Below are positions 36,917-46,912 of a stretch of 64,000 nt of DNA, in pieces (positions within the stretch are counted from its first letter, which is position 1; the number at the start of each line of letters is the position of its first letter). The translations under genes and the position numbers were made by a program. The DNA lies in contig NC_079876.1 in the NCBI RefSeq assembly GCF_029227915.1, forward strand, positions 10,726,001 through 10,790,000, given 5' to 3'. The notes beneath the pieces were generated by a model. The model did not search any database. It had not been told where the DNA came from and saw only the letters and a list, made by a program, of their open reading frames with translations. Source of the DNA: Hydractinia symbiolongicarpus (taxonomy: Eukaryota > Cnidaria > Hydrozoa > Anthoathecata > Hydractiniidae).

Positions 36917-37299
36917 CCTTAAATTATGTGTTACATTGACATGTATGTCGATTTGCTTGCGATGTAAATTTAAAAATACAATCAATCAAAAAGCAATGTT
37001 GAATATGCTGGCGTATTATTATTATAATTAAAAAGGCTATCTTTTGTAATTGCAAGAAACACCCTCCCTCGGTGCATTGCAATGCATTATCACAAGCATA
37101 GACTGGCAATAATTTTTTTAAGAAAACTATTTTGTCTAATGACAGTAGATATAGCATCATTCATTTATTTATTAAGATTAATTATTTATTCCTTAGAAAC
37201 AGTACTAAATAAGAAGAATTTAGCCAACTGTTTTTGCTAGATGGAGTAGCAACAGGTTGTGTTTTAATTTCTAATATTTCACCTGAAACACTAGCTATA

Positions 37300-37440
37300 A
37301 TACTGTGAGGCCTTCAGTGGATATACGACATACTGAATACCTGTTCTGAAGCGCTCCACCTGGATGTGTAGCAGAAATTACAGCTCTGATTAGGCGCTTC
37401 ATCCAGCGTTCTTCATCGAGTTAAACAGTTACTTGTGAGT
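37300..37440 (+). repeat. dispersed repeat family A, copy 3
   Basis: Reads TACGACATACTGAATACCTGT, CGCTCCACCTGGATGTGT and AACAGTTACTTGTGAG, collinear with the copy at 22318-22452. Confidence 0.6.
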
Positions 37441-38456
37441 AAACAGCGGGATTCAGTGTCAAAAAGGCGTATCTTCTGGAGTCAAAACGCCCTGTCATTC
37501 GGCTAGTTGTCTTAACTACATTCTCATTATTTCGTTCAGTTCTTTATATGGACTCAAGTTTGCACAATGGTAGGGACAGGTTAACGCATTTTTTAACCTT
37601 TTTTTATAATAGTTTTAACAAATCTTCATATTGCATGTCGCTGCACGACGATGACAAATTTTCGTTGTGTATAACATATACAAGAAACGACAGCATTCAG
37701 TGTACAAGCTCTCAAGAAAACAAAACAGTCTTTGCATAGTGCTCACGCTCACAAAGTTCATTTTTTTTACAATAAAGTTTGAGAAAGCTTCGAAAACAGC
37801 ATTTTAAGTTATGCATGAAAATTAAGCAATATTTTTCCGTGTCATGATACACAAATATACATAATTCCAATCTTGCGCGAGTTGTTTGTTAACTGGTAGC
37901 TGAAGTTCACGGGTTTATTATTTACGACATTTGGAAAACAATTTAACCTTAAGGTGGCGGTATACCTTTATTGTAACAAAAAATTGATTTTTTTCCATTT
38001 TCCTGAAGAAACGACGATCTTTGCAATGGTGAAACGCCTGGGAAGATAGAGAGAGAGATAGATAGAGACAGTCCAGAGCCTGGACGTCTAAAACTTATCC
38101 AGGCTAAAGCTTAAATCCTCGTTTGGACAGATTTTTTTCTGAGAACAAGGCTAAAATGAGTTTTAAGCCAATAAGAATCCTAACAGTGCAACAAATTGTT
38201 TTATTATTCAATGAACATTTTTTTTTTAAAGTTTATAATGAAAGTTAAAGCTCGTGTAGTGTAGCATAATGAAGATCGTCTTATAATGCGCCATCTTTGA
38301 TGTTATATAACTACATCATTTCCTTTTGTACTACAATTTTGTAAGCACGTAGACTAAAGCTATATTCAGCAGAACCAATTAATTATCAATGAATTTTAAT
38401 TTAAAGAGGAAATTGTTGAGGCTAGATATTTTTGGTGAAAGATAATGCATTATAGC

Positions 38457-38490
38457 TATAAAATCGTGACATGTATGTCACGATTTTATA
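38457..38490. repeat. perfect 16-bp inverted repeat, 2-base centre
   Basis: TATAAAATCGTGACAT, then GT, then its exact reverse complement. It is nearly a continuous palindrome. Confidence 0.9.
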
Positions 38491-39377
38491 TCTTTTTTCA
38501 GATTATTGCTAATGGCGGAAATCTTTAAGCCGCAGGGTTTCTTGTTTATTTTTCGAAAGGGAATATTGATTTTGTCCAAATAACTAACTTTTTTTTTCTG
38601 ATCGGTCTTTCATACCTCAAATTGAATAAGAGTTAAGAGTGAATGTTTTTAACACTTATCATCCTCTTGAGAATAACTTTTAAAAATAAATTAAATTTCC
38701 TTTCCAAAAAGAAATGACCATCTAAAATAAAACACCTCAAATCTTTCAGTTCTAAAAGTGTATGCCCAGGGGCGGATCCAGACTTTTTCAAGACTTAGTC
38801 AAGACTGAGTCTTGAATTTAGCAGCTGGGGGCGAAATTTTAAGCTTTGCATGTACAAAAATCGCCGAAAAATTGTCTTCCGATTTATCTAGTTATTAATA
38901 AAATTGACCAAAAGAAACGCTAAGCTATAACAAAATCTCCTAAGAACATCTTTTATAAGAATCAAATCTCCGTCTTACACGTCTTATTTTAGATAGATAA
39001 AACCACTAAAATTAACAGGGATTAACTACAATAAAGTGAGACAATTGTAAATATATTTCATTATTTATAAACTCCTGCTGTTTCTGCCAATATCAGGCTT
39101 CATCAGCATGACTAGGTGAATCAAATGATCACACCAGTCTTGGACAGCAAAATAAAACACAATAATAACAAAAACAATAAGAATATGGAAAGATCAGGAT
39201 AATGAAGATGAAATATACATACATGTGATATGATACAAACACACCTCAACCCACGTATTTGTTCAGATATATTTGTTTATTCATACGGCTAAACTCAAGT
39301 TTCGTTTGAACTTTAAAAGAAGAATTAAGAAGGGCTTTTTACTGCTTTTTGCATGCTGAAATAGGAAAATGCAACTT

Positions 39378-39842
39378 TCAGTTAAGAAAGTTGCAACCTG
39401 GAAAAAGGGGAACGTAATGATTTGGCTTGAACTTTGGCTTAACAATATCTTCATAACAAAATAAAATTTTTAACTGATCTTCATCAGGTAAAATAGATGG
39501 GTGTGGCGATATACACTGTGTAAAGAAAGTTGTAACAAACTGTAACAAACCGAATTGTGGGTAAAATGTGTTAATTTTTCTCTTTATTACTGTTGACAAG
39601 GCAAGTATTGATAGAAAAGGAAACCATGTCTTGGGGGTACAGTTGTTGATTGCTTCTGCTTTAACTGCCTCCTCAGGAGAAAGAGTCATATCACAAACAA
39701 TATGGGAAAGGGAAAATCTTAATAAACTTTTCTCAGATATAAAAATATTTGCCTTTTGGTTTTTAAAAGCAAATTGAAAACAAAGATGATTGGAATAAAA
39801 GGAAGGATGCAAGAAAAGTTCTATGGATGTCAGGATTCTCAA
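39378..39842 (-). pseudogene. element-encoded protein remnant (C-terminal part)
   Basis: A 154-codon frame with protein-like composition includes CDMTLSPEEAVKAEAINNC and KTWFPFLSILALSTVIKRK, ending with FKPNHYVPLFPGC. The ...NHYVPL ending recalls the C-termini of vertnin-like/OTU-type proteins that occur in multicopy cnidarian elements; this is from memory and unverified. It lies in the same orientation as the fragment at 40637-40968, inside the same transposon-like boundaries, so both may derive from one gene. Confidence 0.4.
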
Positions 39843-40112
39843 AACATCAACAAGAGAATTATCACCTATACCTATACCAACGATGCTGAGCTGTATCCTG
39901 ATGGATTGGATCTAAAAATAATATATTTTACCATGACCTTTTACTCAACAAACTTTGTTTCTTAATAGTCATTCGAAGAGTTGTTTTTTTTCATCACCAA
40001 CCTTACTTATCCAGATGTCAAGTTCTTGCTTCTAATAACAACACAAATATTAATTGAGAAAGAATTCCTCCGCAATGCTGAAAATTCTGTTCAAAGCTCA
40101 TATTACAAAAAC

Positions 40113-40482
40113 AATACACCTTTATGATAATTCAATTGTACATGCGTTCCTACGGCTCTCCATCGTTTTACAATATCGGAAAAAAGGAGGTAAAACTCGT
40201 GTTTTTATGAGAGTTTGTTAGAGACGAAAGCGTGTTTTCTCCAGTTTTTTAACTTCTGTCATATCAATTTCTTTCAAATTTTCAGGAAACGTTAATAATA
40301 ATAAGATAGCTACAACTTATGTGTACTTTTCATTAAAAAGAAAACGTGGCAAGAAAAGTTATCACGAAAAAACGTGTTTTCTCCTTAATAAACTCTTATA
40401 AAAGTGTAATGTTTACCTCCTTTGATTGCAAAATAAGCTGCGATGGAGTGTTATTTTTTCCGAATTATCGTAAAGGTGTATT
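40113..40482. mobile_element. MITE with 20-bp terminal inverted repeats
   Basis: The left end ATACACCTTTATGATAATTC and the right end GAATTATCGTAAAGGTGTAT are inverted copies with one mismatch. Inner arms also mirror each other (CTCCATCG/CGATGGAG and GGAGGTAAA/TTTACCTCC). It is about 370 bp, non-coding, nested in the larger transposon. Confidence 0.8.
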
Positions 40483-40636
40483 AGCCCTAGCTATTAGCTA
40501 ATTAAATCTTTTTGTATTTGGTTTTAATAGTCTGTTGTATAAAGCTCTCCCCAACTAGCTTTTCGTAGCAGATATACTGAAAACCTTTAAATAAATGCAA
40601 GGTGTGTTGGAGAGTAAAAAACATACTTCTCACCTT

Positions 40637-40968
40637 AAAGCAATAATTCCTTTATCTTCACACCTCGCCTCAGATGGAAGGTATATATCTGGACCTAAAT
40701 TCCGATGAAGACTTTTACCAACCAAGGGATAAATATCCCCAGACAACAAAAATGCTCGAGAATAAACGCTTTCTAAAAGTTCTTTTTGCATTTTACGAAC
40801 AGATTCAAAATTATCACACTTTAAATCAGTAAGCACCTGCGCCAACATATCTGCTGCAGCCATAATCAATAATAGTACGGAAAGAATCCAAGCCAAAAGG
40901 CGTGAGTCTTCGACTAATCCTGACGGATGGGAGTTAAAACTATAGCCTAACAGGTTATCAGTAACCAC
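40637..40968 (-). pseudogene. element-encoded protein remnant (upstream exon)
   Basis: A 110-codon minus-strand frame with SRLLAWILSVLLLIMAAADM and SGDIYPLVGKSLHRNLG ends at a consensus 5' splice site (AAG/GTGAGAAG, exon end about 40637), so it looks like a true exon. The family is not recognised. No matching downstream exon was identified with certainty; the remnant at 39378-39842 is a candidate after the intervening MITE. Confidence 0.4.
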
Positions 40969-41029
40969 GCAGTACGGAACCTAAATTTCCTTCGCCGGCT
41001 GCGGGCCACATATTGTTGGACTACGCATA

Positions 41030-41265
41030 GAGTGTGAAAATTACGTCACGATTTTGACGTCACAGGCCCCTTAGGTGAGATGGGGAGGGTTGCGGGCCAT
41101 AGCTATTTGATTTTTGACTGACTGAGTGACTGATTAGTCAAAATGAATCAGTCAAAATCTGTAAGCTATAATTTGCAACCCTCTCAGTCTATATGGTAGC
41201 GACGTCACAACTTTGACGTCAACATCGCTATAGGCGAATTGGAGAGGGCTGTGAACCATGGCTTT
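41030..41265. mobile_element. foldback (long inverted repeat) element
   Basis: The arms mirror around about 41130. GACGTCAC and CGTCAC...TTTTGACGTCA pair with GACGTCACAACTTTGACGTC. GAGGGTTGC..AGCTAT pairs with AGCTATAATTTGCAACCCTC, and the TTTTGACTGA centre pairs with TCAGTCAAAA. Non-coding. Confidence 0.65.
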
Positions 41266-41409
41266 TCGCCGTAAAATAATTACAATTTTTAACGCCCTCC
41301 GTTTGCAACGCCTGGATCGTCGACATCTTCGCTTGGCTAACATTTTTCGTCAAATTTACACTTAGTCACGCGACTTATCTGACTAACCCTGGATCCGCAC
41401 ATGTTATGC

Positions 41410-42350
41410 CATCCTGTTCTGTTTCTGCAAGTAACAGAAAAATGTTAAACGAATTAGAAAAGTTCTATTTCTATGGTATACTCCGTCACGCAGGGACAAC
41501 CTTCTGAATATTATCATAAAGTATCGCCATCATTATGAGTATGTTTGAAAGGTGTGATATTTTAAACTCTTTAAAACACTTTTTCGTAATTTCGTACTTT
41601 CTCGAATACAATCTATTACATTTCAAATCTCTTTTACAAAAGTACAGAAGATCTACAAGGAAGAGTGCTACTGTGCTGAAGCCAACGTGTTTATCTAAAG
41701 GCGTTTTTTTATTTGTAAAAAATTAACGATTCTTTAGATAGTACATCTTAAAGACGAAAGTTTAAGTTAAAAAATGGCTTTTTTAGAAAAAGTAAAAAAA
41801 ATCAAAAACGGGGACTTTGTGGAAAATAATTAAAAAATCGTTTTTACATACATCTATCACGATTCTAAAGAACATCTAATGAGAATTAGAAACGAATTAG
41901 TTTTGTAAATGAAGTCACTTTTTTGAAGGCAGGGTATGTTTCAAAAATGTTTCTGTACTTTCAAATTATTAGTATACTATTTGATAGGTACTTAAAAATG
42001 CTTTTTGGTGATGTATGAATGAATGAACTTTGATTAACTAGCGCTGAAAAAATTGCGATTAAAAAATCATGCTCAAAGGTATATCGTCACCTTGGCAATC
42101 ACTTCTTATCAAAACAGCCCTTATTTAAACGCAGAAAACAAGAACGCTAAATTTTATGGACACCCATTCTTTTAAAATGACGTCATAGATAGTCACAACC
42201 AAAAACCTTTTTTTTCAAATTTAGTATTGAAGTTTTATTGTACCGGATTTTATTCTAAAGCTATTAATGGGACCTGAGGTTGTTAGGGTAAGTAAATATA
42301 TTTTTCAGGTCAAGTCATTCTCTAAGATCAAGAATAAAAAGCCCGCATTT
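41410..42350. other. intergenic sequence, no supported gene
   Basis: AT-rich; no coding or RNA-gene signal is recognised. Confidence 0.5.
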
Positions 42351-42351
42351 A

Positions 42352-42402
42352 CGGTGGCATGTATCTGCCAAAAAAGTCGTGCCCGTTTTATTTTTTGTAA
42401 TC
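42352..42402 (+). repeat. about 50-bp conserved repeat module, copy 2
   Basis: Nearly identical to 33853-33905. It stands immediately before the first 30-bp hairpin array. Confidence 0.75.
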
Positions 42403-42560
42403 ACGCGAATCCGCTCAATAATACTTAAAAACGAGCGAATCCGATCAATAATAACTAAAAACGAGCAAATCCGCTCAATATTGTTTCGAAACGAGCGAAT
42501 CCGCTCAATATTGCTTCAAAACGAGCGAATCCGCTCAATAATCATTCATAACGAGCAAAA
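42403..42560 (+). repeat. 30-bp hairpin repeat array, forward orientation (5 units)
   Basis: The unit core GAGCGAATCCGCTC is itself a 5-bp stem with an AATC loop, followed by a variable AATAATACTTAAAAAC-like linker. Some cores carry single changes (GATC, GAGCA). Confidence 0.9.
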
Positions 42561-42700
42561 ATGATGAAAGCGAGTGTATCCCGCGTGTTTACAACACGTG
42601 CAGCATTTTTGTCAACAATGAATTAAAAGGATCACAAAGCTGGAAGCATCGGATAATTTGTAAAGGTAAGTAGTGTTTAAAGATATCTTTCTTTTGAAGT

Positions 42701-43112
42701 ATTATTGAGCGGATTTGCTCGTTTTTAGCCATTATTGCGCGGATTCGCTCGTTTTTAGTTATTATTGAGCGGATTCGCTTATTTTGTAGTATTATTGAGC
42801 GGATTCGCTCGTTTTGAAGTATTATTAAGCGGATTCGCTCGTTTTTAGTCATTACCAAGCGGATTCGCTCATTTTTGTAGAATTGTTTAGCGCATTTGCT
42901 CGTTTTAAAGTATTATTGAGCGGATTCGCTCGTTTTTAGTCATTATTGAGCGGATTCGCTCGTTTTTAGTTATTACCAAGCGGATTCACTTATTTTGTAG
43001 TATAATTGAGTGGTTTCGCTCGTTTTTAGTCATTATTGAGCGGATTCGCTCGTTTTTAGTCATTATTGAGCGGATTCGCTTATTTTGTAGTATTATTGAG
43101 CGGATTCGCTCG

Positions 43113-43119
<7 letters not shown>
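42701..43119 (-). repeat. 30-bp hairpin repeat array, reverse orientation (14 units)
   Basis: Fourteen 30-bp units of ATTATTGAGCGGATTCGCTC plus a CGTTTTTAGT-like tail. The core is the reverse complement of the forward array's core. Together with 42403-42560 it forms a divergent pair around a 140-bp unique centre, able to fold into one long hairpin. The ten-residue NERIRSIITK-type readings in both directions are artefacts of the 30-bp period. Confidence 0.92.
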
Positions 43120-43150
<31 letters not shown>

Positions 43151-45255
43151 ATTTATTTGGGTTCAATTTTGTACAAAATTGTTCTTTTCCCTAAAATGAA
43201 ATATAAAAATGAAAAAAATTATAGATTAAGAATAAATAAGTGTTCAAAAAATAAATTTTTTTATATACATTAAATAAAAAAGAAAACCGCGATGAGAAAA
43301 ACTGAAAAGGCTTGAAAGAAATTGAAACGCTCGAATCGACGAGAAATTAAGAAACGATATATGGAATCAACCTAAATTGTAACTAGACAAAAAGCAGAGA
43401 AAACGATAAATGGCCTTGAAAGTAAGGAAAATATAAATAAACTATAAATAAAGAATAAATAATTATTCAAAAAAATATTATCATATATATACTTGGCTAG
43501 TCGCAAAAGGAGAAAAGGCAAAAGTAAACACAAGCTGAAAATGAGTAAGGGTAGATTGTGAACAGGTCGATTGAATATTGGCACCCAAACTTCAGCGAAC
43601 AGAATTCAAACAGACAAGACTCTAGCGACTGCCTTATTTAGATAAAATTGTTTTGCTTCTTTAGCAAATTTTTCTAGAGTTTCAATAATTTTTATACTAT
43701 CCGGGATTTCATCGTAACACCGTGCTTGGTTTTGAAAAGTGCCATTTCCAACATTTTTAACAAGAGGCTCCTTCGTAGAAGATCTCAAATTTCGTGTTGG
43801 TACAACAAACTCTACGTTTAGATAGCTTGGATGGTTGTTATCAATTCTCGATTTGTGTACAAGTTTACTTATACTGAATTCAATATGTTCTTTTACGGGA
43901 AGCCATTTTAGATTCGTGACTTCTTGCAGATTAGCATAAGGGCGGAGAACGTAACCAGCAGCCATGTTTTGGATCTTTTGTAGCCGACATATCAGATAAT
44001 CAGGTATTTGCGAGAAGACAACATTACCGTAACTTATCCTTGATAAGATCAACGTTTCCGCCAAGGTTTTGCGTACATGGAAAGGTGTGAAACGACTAAA
44101 CTTTCGTAGAGCACGTAGTGTTGAGTGCGAGGATTTTATAACATTGTTTATATGGCAGGTCCATGATAGATTTTGATCGAATTGAATGCCAAGTAACTTA
44201 ACATTTTCTTCCTGCTCGATTGACATACCAGCACAACGACAAAGATAGCTTCGGTCAGAATCAAATGCTCTCAGTCGCTTAGAATGGAATATGATTAACT
44301 TAAGCTTGTCACTGTTGAACAAAAGATTGTTTTCTTTTGACCAAGCTAGAAGGTTATCTACATCCTTTTCCATATCTTTGATTGATTGAAATAGATCTCT
44401 GACTTTGCAGTGTTTATATAATGTTGTATCATCAGCATATTGGATACTGGCGGAGTTGATTTGATTTGATAACTCGATGACGTAGAGGTTAAACAGGACA
44501 GGGCCAAGTATGCTACCCTGTGGTACACCGTAAAACATTGATTTTAAAGATGAAATTTTGTCTTCAATTTGAACGTATTGTTTCCTATCTTTCAGATAAC
44601 TTGATAATATCTTTAAAGCACGAAGTGAAAAATTCATATCACGTACTTTCAGCAGCAGATTTTTTTGATCAATCGTGTCGAAAGCTTTGGAGTAATCGAT
44701 GAGGATAGAGAGTGTCACTTCACTTTTCGCCATTGCTTTTTTTATGTCGTCACGAAGGTTAAGCATCAATGTGGTAGTCGTATGACCTTTGCGAAAACCG
44801 GATTGTGTTTCATTGTAAAGTTGATTACTTTCGATGAATTCACATAACTGAGATAAGATTACTCTCTCGTAGATTTTTGACAATACTGGCAGTACTGAGA
44901 TTGGACGATAGTCCTTTGTGCTAATTGGTGTGTCGATCTTTGGTATTGGGCAAACACGAGCAATCTTCCATTGCTGGGGAAATATTTCTTTGTTGATGCA
45001 ATTGTTAATAATATGGACCAGAGGGGATGTTATGAATTCTGATACTGGCTTGATAAATCGTATTGGAATATTGTCATGACCACTGGAGCAGTCATTCTTG
45101 AGGTTTTTTAGTATTTTATTTATTTCATTGTAAGTAGTATGTTGAATTTTGAACGATTGTTCGTTTTCAGTAGTTTTGATATCATCTGGTAATGTAGACT
45201 CGACGTTTGATTTCCCAGTTAGGTTTGCTGCTAGATTGCTAAAATATTCATTCAT
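43117..45255 (-). mobile_element. 5'-truncated LINE (Jockey/CR1-like) inserted in a GPCR gene
   Basis: On the minus strand the element runs from about 45255, where GPCR helix 7 sequence stops, through a reverse-transcriptase frame ending at 43606, to a 3' UTR that ends in a TAA/ATT trinucleotide run at 43117-43149. Terminal short-repeat tails and 5' truncation are typical of target-primed LINE insertion. The 3' tail abuts the 30-bp hairpin array. Confidence 0.8.
43606..45255 (-). CDS. non-LTR reverse transcriptase (LINE ORF2, C-terminal part)
   Basis: The reverse-transcriptase domain is intact, with motif A DYSKAFDTID, motif B GVPQGSILGP and catalytic motif C QYADDTTLY. It is preceded by the usual finger motif WKIARVCPIPK..DYRPISVLP and followed by the thumb/C-terminal region typical of Jockey/CR1-group elements (LSWTCHINNVIKSS, then LPVKEHIEFS). 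The endonuclease domain and ORF1 are missing because of 5' truncation. The frame has no stop over about 550 codons, so the insertion is fairly young, although the element cannot be autonomous without its endonuclease. Upstream the frame stays open into the host GPCR sequence (DPVIYVF). Confidence 0.9.
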   Translation of the reverse strand: MNEYFSNLAANLTGKSNVESTLPDDIKTTENEQSFKIQHTTYNEINKILKNLKNDCSSGHDNIPIRFIKPVSEFITSPLVHIINNCINKEIFPQQWKIARVCPIPKIDTPISTKDYRPISVLPVLSKIYERVILSQLCEFIESNQLYNETQSGFRKGHTTTTLMLNLRDDIKKAMAKSEVTLSILIDYSKAFDTIDQKNLLLKVRDMNFSLRALKILSSYLKDRKQYVQIEDKISSLKSMFYGVPQGSILGPVLFNLYVIELSNQINSASIQYADDTTLYKHCKVRDLFQSIKDMEKDVDNLLAWSKENNLLFNSDKLKLIIFHSKRLRAFDSDRSYLCRCAGMSIEQEENVKLLGIQFDQNLSWTCHINNVIKSSHSTLRALRKFSRFTPFHVRKTLAETLILSRISYGNVVFSQIPDYLICRLQKIQNMAAGYVLRPYANLQEVTNLKWLPVKEHIEFSISKLVHKSRIDNNHPSYLNVEFVVPTRNLRSSTKEPLVKNVGNGTFQNQARCYDEIPDSIKIIETLEKFAKEAKQFYLNKAVARVLSV

Positions 45256-46003
45256 TTCTGAAAAAACATATATAACAGGATCCACTATAAAACCTGAATA
45301 CCAAAGGAAAGCTATAACCTATATTTCCTGAATCAGTTATATATGGTGACGAACTCTGGAGTAAGAACGAGTAAAATAAAAGATACAATAATACAAAAAG
45401 GTATTAATGTTTGTTTTCTTCTTAAAAAGGATTTTTGCGATTCTCTGTTTCTTTGTAGCACTTTTTCCTTTTTGTAAAGTTTGTAGGTAATGACAACATA
45501 AACAAATATAGATAACAATGTGTAGAAGCAGATTAAAGCTGGTGGAAATATTTTAGTACAAGGAGCCATTTCTGGATTAGTTTGGTTATAAAGTAAATGT
45601 GGAATGGACGGTAACACACATATTGTCCACAAACCAACAATTGTGCTCAGCAGCTTCTTGGGTGTGACGTAATATCTACACTTGTGATGTAACACTACGC
45701 CTAATAAGCGATCCACAACGAGTACAATCATTACCATGCAAAATGACGTCACGGACCATGTTAGAAAAAGAAGCAAACACTGCTATCCGTGTTGTGAAGG
45801 TTTCTGTGTTCCACAAAGTGAAAAACTTCACTACATACATTGATGATAATAATCGAAATTTCTGTGATACTGAAACTTAATAATATTACTTTTTGGTTCT
45901 TATTTTTTGGCGTGTGTTTCGGCAAGCAAGTTATCCCAATGATATGTAAACAAAGGGCAACAGAGAGAAGTATAATACGAACAACTATGAACCAAAGTGC
46001 CAT
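45235..46003 (-). pseudogene. class A-like GPCR pseudogene, frameshifted and LINE-interrupted
   Basis: TM1-TM2 read from 46003 (CLHIIGITCLPKH, NQKVILLSFS). After a frame shift near 45765-45775, TM3-TM6 read on with DRLLGVVLHH and RRKQTLIPFCIIVSF, and stop at 45333. Most of the TM6-TM7 loop is lost. Helix 7 follows in another frame as LWYSGFIVDPVIYVF, where the LINE begins. The 3' end of the gene is gone. Unlike its two intact paralogs it still encodes a cysteine before TM3 and one in extracellular loop 2 (MAPCTK), the usual disulfide pair. No functional receptor is expected. Confidence 0.85.
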
Positions 46004-46009
46004 CTCAAA

Positions 46010-46912
46010 CCTTTGATTATCGTACTGTTGTAATGAGATCTTTTAATTCCCGTTATATACGCAAAGAGGGACAGAAACATTGGTTGTCATCAACAAGAGT
46101 GATTAGGTAAGGTTTATGAATGCAAATGAATAAGATATTATTTTGAGAGACTGTTGAATTAAGTCATAATGAAACTGTTTTTAATTATACATTTAATTCA
46201 AGGTTCAATTGTCAATTTTCACAGCGGACTGAGCTCTTTTGATCGTAAGTTAATGTTTAAATCAAGAAATCTTAAGCTACGGAAACACGAAATGCCTATC
46301 TGGTGCAGAGTACTGACCAATCGATGCTGTTTGGTCATTTCAAGAAATAGTTGATGAACTGTCTTTTTCTTAAATATTTTGAAATTTGTTGTTTATATGC
46401 CCTAATTATTTTAATGTCTATCTAAAGCTTTTTTGTCTATCCAAGCGTATTAAAAACCGCCCTTTGTTCGGAAATATTGCATTGACAGGTAAATAAAACT
46501 GTAGAAGTTTTGTTTTTTCATAACAAGATATATAAAAGATATAATCTTGATTAATTTCAAAGTTTTTATTTACTTCGTTCACGATGTAGGAACACGTCCT
46601 TGATTATAAAACAACTGTATTAAAATTAATATCTAGGTTGAAACATGGATTTCTTTGTTAGCTAGCTAGGCTAGACATATTTACAAGTAAAAATGGTGTT
46701 CATAAAGAATTTAAATGTTTTTTTTTTTGTTTTAGCTAAGAAATTATAGTTAGAATTAGAATACCAAACATACACTAACGACATCATCCACAGGAACTTG
46801 ACCTAACTGAATGTAGTGGTTTAACAATTTATTAAAATTGGGAAATAATTGCGATGTGATCACTCTGGGTAGATAGTTCATGCCTCTTTTCTGCGTCGCG
46901 TGATTTAGGATA
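46010..46912. other. intergenic sequence between GPCR loci
   Basis: No independent gene is supported. Reverse frames reaching past 46913 overlap the end of the GPCR in another frame. Confidence 0.5.

Larger units (their letters stand above)
36990..38766. other. intergenic sequence with repeats
   Basis: Holds repeat family A copy 3 (37300-37440) and a perfect hairpin (38457-38490). No gene is supported. Confidence 0.5.
38767..41403. mobile_element. hAT-like DNA transposon, decayed, with nested elements
   Basis: The left end CAGGGGCGGATCCAGAC (38767) is a terminus type widespread among animal hAT elements. The right end CTGGATCCGCACATG (41389-41403) is its degenerate reverse complement. Eight-base flanks TGTATGCC (left) and GTTATGCC or TTATGCCA (right, depending on where the end is set) are similar, consistent with an old 8-bp target duplication. 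Two minus-strand coding remnants (39378-39842 and about 40637-40968) and two foldback elements lie inside. Confidence 0.55.

Noticed and set aside
42403-43119. CRISPR-like array of 30-bp units
   Set aside because: The whole 30-bp period is repeated, with no unique spacers, no cas genes, and a clearly animal context.
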